In this document: positions 26,649 through 35,770 of the stretch, piece after piece
Layout: every line of letters starts with the position of its first letter
Numbering within the stretch: the stretch's first letter is position 1
Source: Leptospira sp.
GTDB taxonomy: Bacteria > Spirochaetota > Leptospiria > Leptospirales > Leptospiraceae
Assembly (NCBI GenBank): GCA_027531445.1
Contig: JAPZRK010000055.1
Span: 1-58,622, forward strand
Length of the DNA stretch: 58,622 nt
Reading direction: 5' to 3'
Notes under the pieces: generated by a model
Seen by the model: the letters and a program-made list of their open reading frames with translations, nothing else
Told to the model about the DNA's origin: nothing
Databases searched by the model: none
Translations under genes and position numbers: made by a program

Positions 26649-27791
26649 ATGTTAACTCGCCTTTTCTCCATTTTTGAAGGTAAACACTATCGTTATCTTT
26701 TGGTTGGTGTACTAGTATTTATCATAAATACCTTTGTTGCTCGGTTAATTTTCTCTTATCACTATTTTAATGGTGATTATTGGAAACAGAATTTGGGTAA
26801 TCTTTTAGCATTAGAAGTCGCGCTTTTAATTTCTTATCCATTACATAAATTTATTACATGGTTAGAAGGTTGGGATCATTTCTTTAGCAAGCTTATTCAT
26901 TTCCATCTAGTCTCTGTTTTTGCAATTTCCATTAGAATTTTAATCTTTGCGTTATTAATCAAGATTGGTTTTGGCTGGTTTTTTGCAACATTGTTGAGTG
27001 TTGGATGTGTCGTGCTAATTAATTTTGCAGGATTTGATCGATTTGTTTTTTCAAGAGAAAAAGAAATTTTTATAGAAAATCAACTTGGTTACTCATTGGA
27101 AGGTCAAGGTGTTGAAACTCTCGAGACCATCGAAGAGGCTACAAGTTACAATCGTTGGATAGCAGGCAAAATTTCTGATTTTTTAGGTGTAAAAAATTTG
27201 GAATTGGGTGCTGGCACTGGAACGATAGCAGCAATAACATCAGAAATTTTCCCCTTAGAACTTTTTGATTTATCCGAACATAACCAAAATATTTTAAAGA
27301 ATAGATTTTTAAACCATCCGAACGTCAAGACGATTGGAAAAGATATCCTAAGCAATGTAAAGTGGGACAGCTATGACTGCGTTTATTCATCTAACGTGAT
27401 GGAGCATATTGAGGAAGATACTCTCATTGTAAACCACAGCTTACGGTTGCTGAAGAAGGGTGGATTTTTTATAGCTATAGTTCCCGCATTACCGATACTA
27501 TATTCAGCTTTTGATAAGAAGATCGGACATTTCAGAAGGTATTCAAAAAGCGATATAAAACGTTGGCATGATTCTTTAAATAAAGATATTCGGGTTAGGT
27601 GGATTAAATCTTCATATTTTAATCCTATTGGTGCTTTAGGCTGGTTTGTTAAAATGAAAATTTTAGGACAAACTCGGATTTATAAACAGGATGCAATGAT
27701 CATTAATAGTTTGATACCCTTTATTGGCTGGTTGGATTACTTGCCACTTCCGTTTGGCCAAAGTATGTTAATTGTAATTAAAAAACTTTAA
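26649..27791 (+). CDS. GtrA-like membrane domain fused to SAM-dependent methyltransferase
   Basis: A 380-residue two-domain protein. Residues 1 to about 140 have four hydrophobic segments and match the GtrA pattern ('YRYLLVGVLVFIINTFVARL' near the start, an 'ISYPLHKFITW' turn, ending 'FDRFVFSREKE'). GtrA proteins are thought to flip polyprenyl-phosphate sugars across the inner membrane. Residues about 165-380 form a class I methyltransferase with 'NLELGAGTGTIAAI' (motif I), 'LFDLSEHN', 'DCVYSSNVMEHIEED' and 'LRLLKKGGFFIAIVP'. GtrA is normally a stand-alone protein of about 120-150 residues, so the fusion is unusual. It may couple methylation of a lipid-linked sugar to flipping. It stands alone between gaps of 57 and 32 bases; no frameshift is seen at the join. 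Confidence 0.78.
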   Translation: MLTRLFSIFEGKHYRYLLVGVLVFIINTFVARLIFSYHYFNGDYWKQNLGNLLALEVALLISYPLHKFITWLEGWDHFFSKLIHFHLVSVFAISIRILIFALLIKIGFGWFFATLLSVGCVVLINFAGFDRFVFSREKEIFIENQLGYSLEGQGVETLETIEEATSYNRWIAGKISDFLGVKNLELGAGTGTIAAITSEIFPLELFDLSEHNQNILKNRFLNHPNVKTIGKDILSNVKWDSYDCVYSSNVMEHIEEDTLIVNHSLRLLKKGGFFIAIVPALPILYSAFDKKIGHFRRYSKSDIKRWHDSLNKDIRVRWIKSSYFNPIGALGWFVKMKILGQTRIYKQDAMIINSLIPFIGWLDYLPLPFGQSMLIVIKKL

Positions 27792-27823
27792 ACGAATAAT
27801 CAGTAAATATTAGCAAGTTTATA

Positions 27824-29485
27824 ATGATCTTAATCGCTCCAATTTACTTCCTGTTATTCTTTATACCCGGATTCGTTTGTGTTCTCTTCCTACGTAAACA
27901 TGTAGTCCAAAGTAATCATCAAATATTTTTAACAAGTTTGATTTTTTCTTTTTGCATTACGTATGTCGGGTTTTTTATCTATTTTTTTAATCCGGAAGTC
28001 GGTAAACTTTACTCTTATGTTTCTATTTTAATTTCCTTCACTTTATTAGCTAAGAAGTTTCAAACAATAAAAAATATTTTACCAGAAATTGGATTCCAAT
28101 TTGCTCTCGTTGTATTTGTTTATTTTTTTTATATCAGTATCTCCGAATTTTATCCAGTGATAATAAACAATCGCTTTTTGGTCGGGCTACCTACTGATAA
28201 CGAGTTACCATGGAATTTCGCTGATTGTATATATTCTCACAATGATAATGTAAGAGAATGCTTTCGAAGAGGAGGTTTTTGGTTAAGTAGTGATCGACCA
28301 CCTGTTTTTACATCCATCATCCTTTTTTTGTTACCTTTTAAATCCGAATACGTCTTGGGAATTGACTTCTACCGTTATTCGGGCGCCGTCATACAATCAA
28401 CCTGGATACTCGGTTTGATTTTCTTTCTCTTTAGTTTAGGCTTTCGCAGTTCCTTGATTTACTACCTAAGTTTGCTTGCCATAACTTCAGGTGTCTTTTT
28501 GATCAATACAGTGTTTTTATGGCCAAAACTTATAACGGTTGTACCATTTGTCTATGGATATTTTGCCCTGATGGAAGACAAAACACGGTCAAAGCCTTTT
28601 CTTGTGGCTATGGGTTTTATTTCACTTGCATTAGGTTTTTTGATGCACGGGGGAATACTTTTTTCTATCTTATCATTATTTTTACTCATATTCTGTAGGT
28701 ATTCTTTTTCGAATAAAAGGGTCTACGTACTTAGGCTGATTCCGTATGCATTGGTTATGGTTATTACTATAATACCATGGACGATGTATCAAAAACTGTA
28801 TGATCCGCCGGGCGATCATCTTTTAAAAATGAGAATGGCAGGACAGCGTAATCTTGATGATCCGATTCTCTATCCCAATCATCCTAGAGTAAAAGAAGGT
28901 CAGACTCTTAAAGAAGCAATTGTAGAAGCATACTCCTCAGTTCCCACGGAAGCAATCATCGATAGTAAAATAAAGAATGTGCAAACTCTCTTTTTTATTC
29001 CAACGATATCCGTAGACACTTCTGATTTTTATGTTAATTTTAAATATCTTAATGAATGGGTAAAGAGTTCTCAATTCTTTTATACTTTTGCCTCGCAAGA
29101 TTTCACTTTGTTAGGGATCCTTTTTTTGCCATACTCTTTCTCCTTAGCATCAAAACGTCAAAGGAAGTCATTGATAGATCTCTCATTTATAGCCCTCGTT
29201 TCGTTTGGATTATGGATTCTTTTAATGTTTGAACCAAATGCAACAATCATTCATCAGGGATCTTATTTTAATTTGATTTTGATCTTAGTCATTTTGGGCC
29301 ACGGAGCTTTTTTTAGTCCAATTCGAAATATATTATTGGTTTTTCACATGTTATTATTTCTTTTCTGGATTCCTGATTTAAACTTAAATTATAGTATATA
29401 TCAATGGGAATATTTGGTATTTTCAGTTGTTAGTTTTTTGTTATTGGTTTTTATGTTGAGAAAAACTATTTTATTCAAAAAATAA
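27824..29485 (+). CDS. Large polytopic membrane protein, GT-C-like
   Basis: A 553-residue protein with about twelve hydrophobic segments. The first external loop holds 'LPTDNELPWNFADCIYSHND' and then 'FWLSSDRPPVFTSIILF', an acidic and DRPP-containing pattern like those of PMT/ArnT-like GT-C proteins. A second, longer loop near residues 320-400 is polar ('DPPGDHLLKMRMAGQRNLDD'). No recognised catalytic domain beyond this. Together with the next gene (3 bases downstream) it probably works outside the membrane, using lipid-phosphate sugars perhaps flipped by the preceding GtrA fusion; that link is inference from order. Confidence 0.62.
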   Translation: MILIAPIYFLLFFIPGFVCVLFLRKHVVQSNHQIFLTSLIFSFCITYVGFFIYFFNPEVGKLYSYVSILISFTLLAKKFQTIKNILPEIGFQFALVVFVYFFYISISEFYPVIINNRFLVGLPTDNELPWNFADCIYSHNDNVRECFRRGGFWLSSDRPPVFTSIILFLLPFKSEYVLGIDFYRYSGAVIQSTWILGLIFFLFSLGFRSSLIYYLSLLAITSGVFLINTVFLWPKLITVVPFVYGYFALMEDKTRSKPFLVAMGFISLALGFLMHGGILFSILSLFLLIFCRYSFSNKRVYVLRLIPYALVMVITIIPWTMYQKLYDPPGDHLLKMRMAGQRNLDDPILYPNHPRVKEGQTLKEAIVEAYSSVPTEAIIDSKIKNVQTLFFIPTISVDTSDFYVNFKYLNEWVKSSQFFYTFASQDFTLLGILFLPYSFSLASKRQRKSLIDLSFIALVSFGLWILLMFEPNATIIHQGSYFNLILILVILGHGAFFSPIRNILLVFHMLLFLFWIPDLNLNYSIYQWEYLVFSVVSFLLLVFMLRKTILFKK

Positions 29486-29488
29486 TTT

Positions 29489-30835
29489 ATGATAAAGAAA
29501 CTAAATTATCGTAATATTACAAATGTCTTACTTGCGTTTGTGTTTATCCTGTTAACTTTTCGAATTTTATATTATATATCAATGTATGCTTCAAATGTTC
29601 CATTTTGGGATCAGTGGGATTATTTCAACACAATCTTTGAAAATAAATCTTACTTAGATAGTTTTCTATATGTTCATGCTCCTCACAGGCAAGGGATTGG
29701 ATTTGTAATTGATCGATTTATCTTAGAGACTGTGCAATTGGATACAAGATCTTCTTCATATCTGATCGCATTTATCTATTTAATGTCTTCATTGATTGCT
29801 GTTGGGATTAAAAATCGTTTGGTGGGAAAAAATGGTCTTCATACGATAATGATCCCCTTTTTCTTTTTGACCATAGGTTTTTTTGAAACTATGATACTAA
29901 CTCCAAATCCATCTCACGGAGCCTTTCCAGTATTTATTTTACTTTTATTTGCCTTTATGATGCAATCAAAATGGAATTCATTTTTAAAAGTAGGTATACT
30001 TTTATTACTAGATTTGTTTGCAGTCTTTACTGGATTTTCAGTTTTTGCTGGTTTGATCATCCCATTTCTATTTCTTCCACTTGCAATTTTTGAGAACGGT
30101 AACAAGAAGAAAATAACACTCTATATATTTGCTACTATAGCATCTATATTCATTTTTACTTTGTTTTTTTATAAATACCAGTTTCATTCTGCGTCCGACT
30201 GTTTTCAATTCCCTCATCCTCGTCCACTAGAATATCTGGATTTTATGATATACGTGAATGCATTCCAGGTAGGTCTTCAAGATAGCTATTTTATCGGATC
30301 AATTATGTTTCTGGTATATTTAATGACATTCTTTCTTTCCTTTTTCCGGGTTGTTAAGGGCTTGTTTATTAAGCATAAGTCTTCCATTTTTTATTTAGTG
30401 ATTTTTTTTCTAATCTCTTTTGCGCTATTGTTTGAAATGAATATTGCAGTTGGAAGAGTGTGTTTTGGAGTGAAGGCAGGTCAGTCTTCAAGGTACTTAC
30501 CATATCTCAATTTAGGTGTATTTGCAGTCTATTTAGCTTTCTTGAAGGAACCTTTTTTTTCAAAGTTAACTAAAAATATCGTAATACTTCTAGTGCTTAT
30601 TTTTTTCGTATTGCAATTGTTTAAGTCAAAACAAATTGATTTAACTCTTAAACATCATAAAGTAGGAAAAGAGAACTGGATTAAATGTTATAAGGAAACA
30701 AAAGATCTTGGTTTGTGTCAATCCACATATCAGATTTATCCTTATGACCACTTAATAGAGACAAAGCTACTTATCTTGGAATCAAATCAGTGGAGCTTTT
30801 TCCACAATGAAAATATTATATTTACTAAAGAATAG
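29489..30835 (+). CDS. Polytopic membrane protein, GT-C-like
   Basis: A 448-residue membrane protein of roughly ten hydrophobic segments. The first loop reads 'VPFWDQWDYFNTIFENKSYL' followed by 'HAPHRQGIGFVIDRFILE'; the WDxWDY and HxxHR elements recur in a set of polytopic proteins of polysaccharide loci and resemble the acidic first loop of GT-C enzymes. The C-terminal tail of about 60 residues is polar with two cysteines (WIKCYK, LGLCQS). Function is not established. It starts 3 bases after the preceding GT-C-like gene, and the epimerase gene follows after 15 bases. Confidence 0.6.
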   Translation: MIKKLNYRNITNVLLAFVFILLTFRILYYISMYASNVPFWDQWDYFNTIFENKSYLDSFLYVHAPHRQGIGFVIDRFILETVQLDTRSSSYLIAFIYLMSSLIAVGIKNRLVGKNGLHTIMIPFFFLTIGFFETMILTPNPSHGAFPVFILLLFAFMMQSKWNSFLKVGILLLLDLFAVFTGFSVFAGLIIPFLFLPLAIFENGNKKKITLYIFATIASIFIFTLFFYKYQFHSASDCFQFPHPRPLEYLDFMIYVNAFQVGLQDSYFIGSIMFLVYLMTFFLSFFRVVKGLFIKHKSSIFYLVIFFLISFALLFEMNIAVGRVCFGVKAGQSSRYLPYLNLGVFAVYLAFLKEPFFSKLTKNIVILLVLIFFVLQLFKSKQIDLTLKHHKVGKENWIKCYKETKDLGLCQSTYQIYPYDHLIETKLLILESNQWSFFHNENIIFTKE

Positions 30836-30850
30836 AAAAGGTTTAACTCG

Positions 30851-31912
30851 ATGAATGTAGCAATTGTAACAGGGTCGGCAGGACTCATTGGAGCAGAGAC
30901 GGTTCGTTTCCTATCTGAAAAAGGATTTAAAATCGTTGGCATAGATAATGATATGAGAAAGGAGTTCTTTGGTGCGGAGGCATCAACTGATTGGCAGCGA
31001 AAACAATTAGAAGAGACGATACCAAATTATATACATCGATCAATCGATATTCGTGACATTGAAAAAGTGAATAGTTTGTTTGCAGAATTTAATTCAGACA
31101 TAAAACTAATCGTGCATACTGCCGCTCAACCATCACATGATTGGGCAGCTAGTGATCCATTCAAAGATTTTACTGTCAATGCGAATGGAACACTTTCATT
31201 GTTAGAAGCCTTTCGGAAGAACTGTCCCAAGGCAGTATTTATATTCACTTCTACTAACAAGGTCTATGGGGACACTCCCAATTTGCTACCACTCATTGAA
31301 GCAGAGAAAAGATGGGAAATAGATAAGAATCATAAATTCTTTGAATTTGGAATAGACGAGTCTATGTCCATCGACCAAACGAAGCATTCTTTATTTGGTG
31401 CATCCAAAGTTGCGGCCGATGTGTTAGTACAAGAATATGGTCGATACTTTGACCTATATACCGGTATATTTAGAGGTGGGTGTTTAACCGGACCCGGACA
31501 TTCTGGTACACAACTTCATGGCTTTTTGGCTTATTTAATGAAATGCGCAGTTACGGGTACGGAATATACTATTTTCGGATACAAAGGAAAGCAAGTAAGA
31601 GACAACATCCATAGTTTTGACTTGGTAAATATGTTTTGGCATTTTTATAATAAACCTAGAATTGGAGAGGTGTACAATGCGGGAGGAGGCAGGCATAGCA
31701 ATTGTTCCATGATGGAAGCTATAGAAATATGCGAAGCTATTTCTGGTAATAAAATGAATTACAAATATACAGAGAATAATCGCAGTGGGGATCATATTTG
31801 GTATTTAAGTGATGTCAGAAAATTTCAATCACATTTTCCAGAATGGAATTTTAAATACAATTTGATGGATATTCTTACCCAAATTCACACGGCCATACAA
31901 GCAAGAGTATAG
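30851..31912 (+). CDS. CDP-paratose/tyvelose 2-epimerase-like SDR
   Basis: A 353-residue extended SDR. 'VTGSAGLIGAETVRFL' is the NAD loop. 'HTAAQPSHDWAASDPFKDF' and 'FTSTNKVYGDTPN' match the RfbE (CDP-tyvelose epimerase) group, where STNKVYGD is characteristic. The YxxxK tyrosine is phenylalanine here (HSLFGASK), which I recall as normal for this relative of RfbE and which implies chemistry unlike standard SDR oxidation at C4. 'KGKQVRDNIHSFDL' and 'NAGGGRHSNCSMMEAIEICE' follow. The substrate is unknown; a C2 epimerisation of a deoxy-sugar nucleotide is one possibility. AAAAGG about 10 bases upstream of the ATG is a fair binding site. Confidence 0.78.
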   Translation: MNVAIVTGSAGLIGAETVRFLSEKGFKIVGIDNDMRKEFFGAEASTDWQRKQLEETIPNYIHRSIDIRDIEKVNSLFAEFNSDIKLIVHTAAQPSHDWAASDPFKDFTVNANGTLSLLEAFRKNCPKAVFIFTSTNKVYGDTPNLLPLIEAEKRWEIDKNHKFFEFGIDESMSIDQTKHSLFGASKVAADVLVQEYGRYFDLYTGIFRGGCLTGPGHSGTQLHGFLAYLMKCAVTGTEYTIFGYKGKQVRDNIHSFDLVNMFWHFYNKPRIGEVYNAGGGRHSNCSMMEAIEICEAISGNKMNYKYTENNRSGDHIWYLSDVRKFQSHFPEWNFKYNLMDILTQIHTAIQARV

Positions 31913-31914
31913 TG

Positions 31915-32685
31915 ATGAACGATTTATTATACTCAATTGTGATTCCTGCATATAATGAGCAAGAAAATATAGCAGCAACATTAGAAGAGATCATTCAAGC
32001 CTTGTTGAAAGAGCAAATACCTTTTGAAATTGTAGCGGTTAACGACAATAGTAAAGACAATACCCGAGCGGTAATTGAAACATTGCAGAAAACATACAAA
32101 CAAATTGTTATTGTCAATCGAAATCCGCCAGGAGGATTTGGGCGAGCCATAAGATCAGGGCTTGAGTTTGCTAAAGGGGATGTGATAGCAATAGTAATGG
32201 CGGATCTTTCAGATGATCCAGTCGACATTGTAAAGTATTATAGAAAAATAGAAGAAGGATACGATTGTGTTTTTGGCAGTCGGTTTATTAAGGGATCTAA
32301 GATCATAGACTATCCTTTATATAAATTATTTTTTAATCGATTGGTTAATAAAATGCTTCAACTTATCTTTTGGACGAAACATAACGACCTGACCAATGCG
32401 TTTAAAGCATATCGATCCATTGTTATAAAAGATATATTACCTTTAAAGGCCGCTCATTTTAACATTACTATTGAGCTTTCGTTATCCGCACTGATTCGAG
32501 GATATAATATCGGTGTCGTTCCTATCAATTGGTATGGACGAAAGTGGGGGCAATCCAATTTAAAATTAAGGGCAATGGGGCGTAGATATCTTGCGACTTT
32601 GATTAAGATTTGGTTTGAACGTTGGTTAATTTTAGATGACCTTATGGCTGAAAAGTCAGTTGTAAAACCAGAGGATGAAATATGA
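31915..32685 (+). CDS. GT2 glycosyltransferase, DPM1-like (polyprenyl-phosphate sugar synthase type)
   Basis: A 256-residue GT-A enzyme. 'YSIVIPAYNEQENIAATLEE' and 'EIVAVNDNSKDNTRAVIE' form the nucleotide-binding part. 'GGFGRAIRSGLEFAKGDVIA' and 'VMADLSDDPVDIVKYY' give the metal-binding D-x-S-D-D. 'CVFGSRFIKGSKI' and 'DLTNAFKAYRSIVIKDI' match the DPM1 pattern. No C-terminal membrane helices are obvious, so it acts on the membrane surface. It could start at GTG 31912, overlapping the upstream TAG, or at ATG 31915, which is preferred. It is coupled to the next epimerase gene by ATGA. The order epimerase-GT2-epimerase suggests one pathway. Confidence 0.82.
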   Translation: MNDLLYSIVIPAYNEQENIAATLEEIIQALLKEQIPFEIVAVNDNSKDNTRAVIETLQKTYKQIVIVNRNPPGGFGRAIRSGLEFAKGDVIAIVMADLSDDPVDIVKYYRKIEEGYDCVFGSRFIKGSKIIDYPLYKLFFNRLVNKMLQLIFWTKHNDLTNAFKAYRSIVIKDILPLKAAHFNITIELSLSALIRGYNIGVVPINWYGRKWGQSNLKLRAMGRRYLATLIKIWFERWLILDDLMAEKSVVKPEDEI

Positions 32686-33746
32686 AATCTCTCTTAATCA
32701 CCGGTGGTTCAGGTTTTGTAGGTTCTAACTTAGCCGTCTATTTCAGAGAACACTTTCCAGATCTACGAATCATTTGTTTTGATAACTTAAAGAGAAGAGG
32801 TTCAGAATTGAACCTTCCAAGATTGAAAAAGCTTGGTATCGAGTTTGTCCATGGTGATATAAGAAACAAGGAAGACTTATTCTCGCTTCCAGACATAGAT
32901 TTGATTTTGGAGTGCTCTGCGGAACCGTCTGTACTCGCAGGAAGAGATGGCTCTCCGGACTATTTAATCAATACAAATTTGTTTGGTACTGTAAATTGTT
33001 TAGAGCTTGCACGTAGATCCAAGTCTGGACTTATTTTTCTCTCAACAAGTCGAGTATATCCAATTGCTTCACTAAATTCTTTGGATTATACCGAAACTGA
33101 ATCTAGGTTTGAATTAAATGATTCTCAAAAAATACCTGGTGCTAGTTCGAAGGGATACACAGAAGAATTTCCTCTAACAGGTGCTCGGTCTTTATATGGG
33201 GCAACGAAATTAGCCTCTGAGCTTCTAATCGAAGAGTATAGGGATACCTTCGGCTTAAAAACAATTATTAATAGATGTGGAGTTTTGACTGGTCCCTGGC
33301 AAATGGGAAAAGTCGATCAAGGTGTGATTACATTTTGGATCGCGGCGCATCTATTCGGAAATTCTTTAAAATACTTTGGTTATGGTGGAGAAGGAAAACA
33401 AGTAAGAGATATCCTTCATGTTCGCGACTTATTTTCTTTACTCTTAATTCAGATATCAAAGCTGGATTCTTTATCGGGCGAAGTCTTCAATGTAGGTGGT
33501 GGACGGGAAGTTAGTTTGTCTCTTAAAGAATTGACTCAGATATGTAGAGGCGTGACTGGAAAGTCTGTATCTATTTCGTCCGTTCCTCAGGATAGGGAAG
33601 CAGACATCCGAATTTATTTAACTGATAATTCTAAGGTTTCGAATCTGACCGGATGGGAACCTAAAATTAAAGCAAATGAAATAATAGAAGATATATCTAA
33701 TTGGATCAACGAGAATATTCAGGAATTGAAACCTATATTAGGTTAG
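32682..33746 (+). CDS. NAD-dependent sugar-nucleotide epimerase (RfbE/tyvelose epimerase-like)
   Basis: A 354-residue extended SDR. 'LLITGGSGFVGSNLAVYF' and 'ICFDNLKRRGSELNLPRL' match the N-terminus of tyvelose 2-epimerase, as does 'FVHGDIRNKEDL'. The catalytic region has 'IFLSTSRVYP' and YGATK (Tyr-Lys pair intact), unlike the Phe in the sister gene two places upstream. 'GYGGEGKQVRDILHVRDL' and 'VFNVGGGREVSLSLKEL' complete the fold. It probably changes the configuration of a deoxy-sugar nucleotide. It overlaps the GT2 gene by 4 bases. The two SDRs flanking one GT2 may be ancient duplicates, but sequence divergence is high. Confidence 0.78.
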   Translation: MKSLLITGGSGFVGSNLAVYFREHFPDLRIICFDNLKRRGSELNLPRLKKLGIEFVHGDIRNKEDLFSLPDIDLILECSAEPSVLAGRDGSPDYLINTNLFGTVNCLELARRSKSGLIFLSTSRVYPIASLNSLDYTETESRFELNDSQKIPGASSKGYTEEFPLTGARSLYGATKLASELLIEEYRDTFGLKTIINRCGVLTGPWQMGKVDQGVITFWIAAHLFGNSLKYFGYGGEGKQVRDILHVRDLFSLLLIQISKLDSLSGEVFNVGGGREVSLSLKELTQICRGVTGKSVSISSVPQDREADIRIYLTDNSKVSNLTGWEPKIKANEIIEDISNWINENIQELKPILG

Positions 33747-33807
33747 TAAATGAAAAGTGAATTCAAGGATTTGAGTTATAGATTCTAATTTGAATTTTAA
33801 AAAGAAT

Positions 33808-35727
33808 ATGTTAAAACATTTAATTATTTTTCTACTAACTAAATTCGAAAATCAATCAACTTCTGCTTTTATGTATACATCTCTGTATGTTAGATATCTA
33901 TATTTGATTTACTTTTCTTTTCGTTATATTGTCAGGCATTCGCTTTATTTGAAGGTTGTTTTTCTTATCTTTACAAACCTTCCTTGGAAGTTGTTTGTTC
34001 GTTGGTCTATCTTTGGTGCAAAGAATAATGTGCTTCCGTACAATAATTATGAGAAATGGATCGAAGTTATTGAGGTAAAAAAGAAAACTAAAACCTTAAA
34101 TATACCGTTGAAAAAGACACCATTGATATCAATTATCATGCCAGTCTACAATCCACCCGTAAATTTTTTAAAGGAAGCTATTTTATCTGTTATTCAACAG
34201 TCATACGAAAATTGGGAACTTTGTATCGTTGATGACAACTCAACGAAAGAAGAGGTGGTTCAGTGCTTAAATCATTTTAGTAAAAAAAATGATAAGATAA
34301 AAGTAAAATTTAGAAGCTCGAATGGAAATATTTCTACTGCGAGCAATGATGCATTGGAAATGGCAACCGGGGATTATATTGCCTTTTTGGACCACGATGA
34401 CTCATTAGAACCGAATGCACTGGCGAGAATGATTGAGGCAGTCAACTTGAACCCGAATGCAAAGTTGTTTTATTCTGATGAAGATAAACTGGATGAAAAG
34501 GGAAAAAGATGTCAGCCGCATTTTAAGCCAGATTGGAACTACGAGCTTTTCCTTGGATATAATTATCTATGTCATTTTGTGCTAGTCGAGAAGAATGCGA
34601 TTAAAGGAACGGGTGGATTTCGTAAGGGATTTGAGGGTGCACAGGACTATGATCTATTAATTAGGATTATTGAAAACCTCGCAAATGAAGAAATTATACA
34701 TCTTCCAGAGATACTTTACCATTGGAGGATTCTTCCTGGTAGTACGTCATTAAATATCGGGGAAAAGAGCAATGTTATTGAAAGAACAGAGCTTTTATTG
34801 AACGAGCATTTTATTAGAAAAGGAATAAACGGGAAATTTCGCTTTCATCCAACATTAAAAATTTTTCAGCCATCATATTCTCTTGAAAATTGTAACTCCT
34901 TAGTATCAATCATTATTCCGACTCGAAATGCAAAGGAACTTGTTCATGATTGTATTACAAGTATTTTAGAATTAACTACGTACTCGAATTTCGAAATAGT
35001 GTTAGTTGACAATCAATCAGATGAGCATGAATCGATACAATATTTTGAAAGTTTAAAGTCGAATCCTCAAATAAAAGTATTAAATTACAATCATCCTTTC
35101 AATTTTTCATCGATTAACAACTTTGCAGTAAAACATTGTTCAGGAGAATATGTTGTATTGTTAAATAACGATACGAAGGTGATCAGTCCTAATTGGTTAG
35201 AGACGCTACTTTCAATAGGAATTCAAAAAGGAATAGGAGCCGTTGGCGCAAAATTAATATATGCCGATCAAAGAGTTCAACATGGCGGAATATTGATTGG
35301 AAGGGGAGGTGTTGCGGGACATCTTTTTCAGTTTTTAGATAGACTTAGCCCTGGTTACTTTAATCGAGCACAAATGCTTCAAACTTTATCGGCGGTTACT
35401 GCGGCATGTCTTTTGGTGAGTAAGGACAACTATCTTCGAGTTTCTGGCATGAATGAAGAGAACCTTTCCGTAGCATTTAATGATGTCGATTTTTGTTTGA
35501 AGCTAAATACGTTCGGTCTTAGAAATGTTTGGTCACCCGACGTTCTACTTTTCCACTTTGAGTCGATATCTAGAGGTAAAGAAGATAATCCTATCAAACA
35601 AGCAAGATTTAATAAAGAGGTTGATTATATGTTCAAAACTTGGAATACAAATCATATAGTTGATAAATATTATAATCCCAATTTAAACTTAAGTCGTGGT
35701 GATTTTTCGCTCAATTGGATTACTTAA
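33808..35727 (+). CDS. Tandem-domain GT2 glycosyltransferase (two GT-A domains)
   Basis: A 639-residue protein with two GT2 domains, hence able to add two sugars in turn. After a hydrophobic N-terminal part of about 80 residues, domain 1 (about 95-330) has 'SIIMPVYNPPVNFLKEAILS', 'LCIVDDNSTKEEV', 'YIAFLDHDDSLEPNAL' (metal site) and 'GAQDYDLLIRI'. Domain 2 (about 360-600) has 'SIIIPTRNAKELVHDCITSI', 'VVLLNNDTKVISPNWLE' (NND in the DxD place) and 'NDVDFCLKLNTFGLRNVWSP'. It resembles RfbC/WbbL-like double enzymes. An in-frame TTG at 33790 could add six residues; ATG 33808 is preferred. The 61-base stretch before it holds no clear signal. Confidence 0.82.
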   Translation: MLKHLIIFLLTKFENQSTSAFMYTSLYVRYLYLIYFSFRYIVRHSLYLKVVFLIFTNLPWKLFVRWSIFGAKNNVLPYNNYEKWIEVIEVKKKTKTLNIPLKKTPLISIIMPVYNPPVNFLKEAILSVIQQSYENWELCIVDDNSTKEEVVQCLNHFSKKNDKIKVKFRSSNGNISTASNDALEMATGDYIAFLDHDDSLEPNALARMIEAVNLNPNAKLFYSDEDKLDEKGKRCQPHFKPDWNYELFLGYNYLCHFVLVEKNAIKGTGGFRKGFEGAQDYDLLIRIIENLANEEIIHLPEILYHWRILPGSTSLNIGEKSNVIERTELLLNEHFIRKGINGKFRFHPTLKIFQPSYSLENCNSLVSIIIPTRNAKELVHDCITSILELTTYSNFEIVLVDNQSDEHESIQYFESLKSNPQIKVLNYNHPFNFSSINNFAVKHCSGEYVVLLNNDTKVISPNWLETLLSIGIQKGIGAVGAKLIYADQRVQHGGILIGRGGVAGHLFQFLDRLSPGYFNRAQMLQTLSAVTAACLLVSKDNYLRVSGMNEENLSVAFNDVDFCLKLNTFGLRNVWSPDVLLFHFESISRGKEDNPIKQARFNKEVDYMFKTWNTNHIVDKYYNPNLNLSRGDFSLNWIT

Positions 35728-35770
35728 GATTTCGCTATAAATCAAACTTTTAACGTTATTTAATACCTTC

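Noticed and set aside
33750..33788. A 12-codon ATG-initiated frame just after the epimerase gene
   Set aside because: Very short, no clear binding site and no regulatory codon pattern; likely chance in an AT-rich gap.
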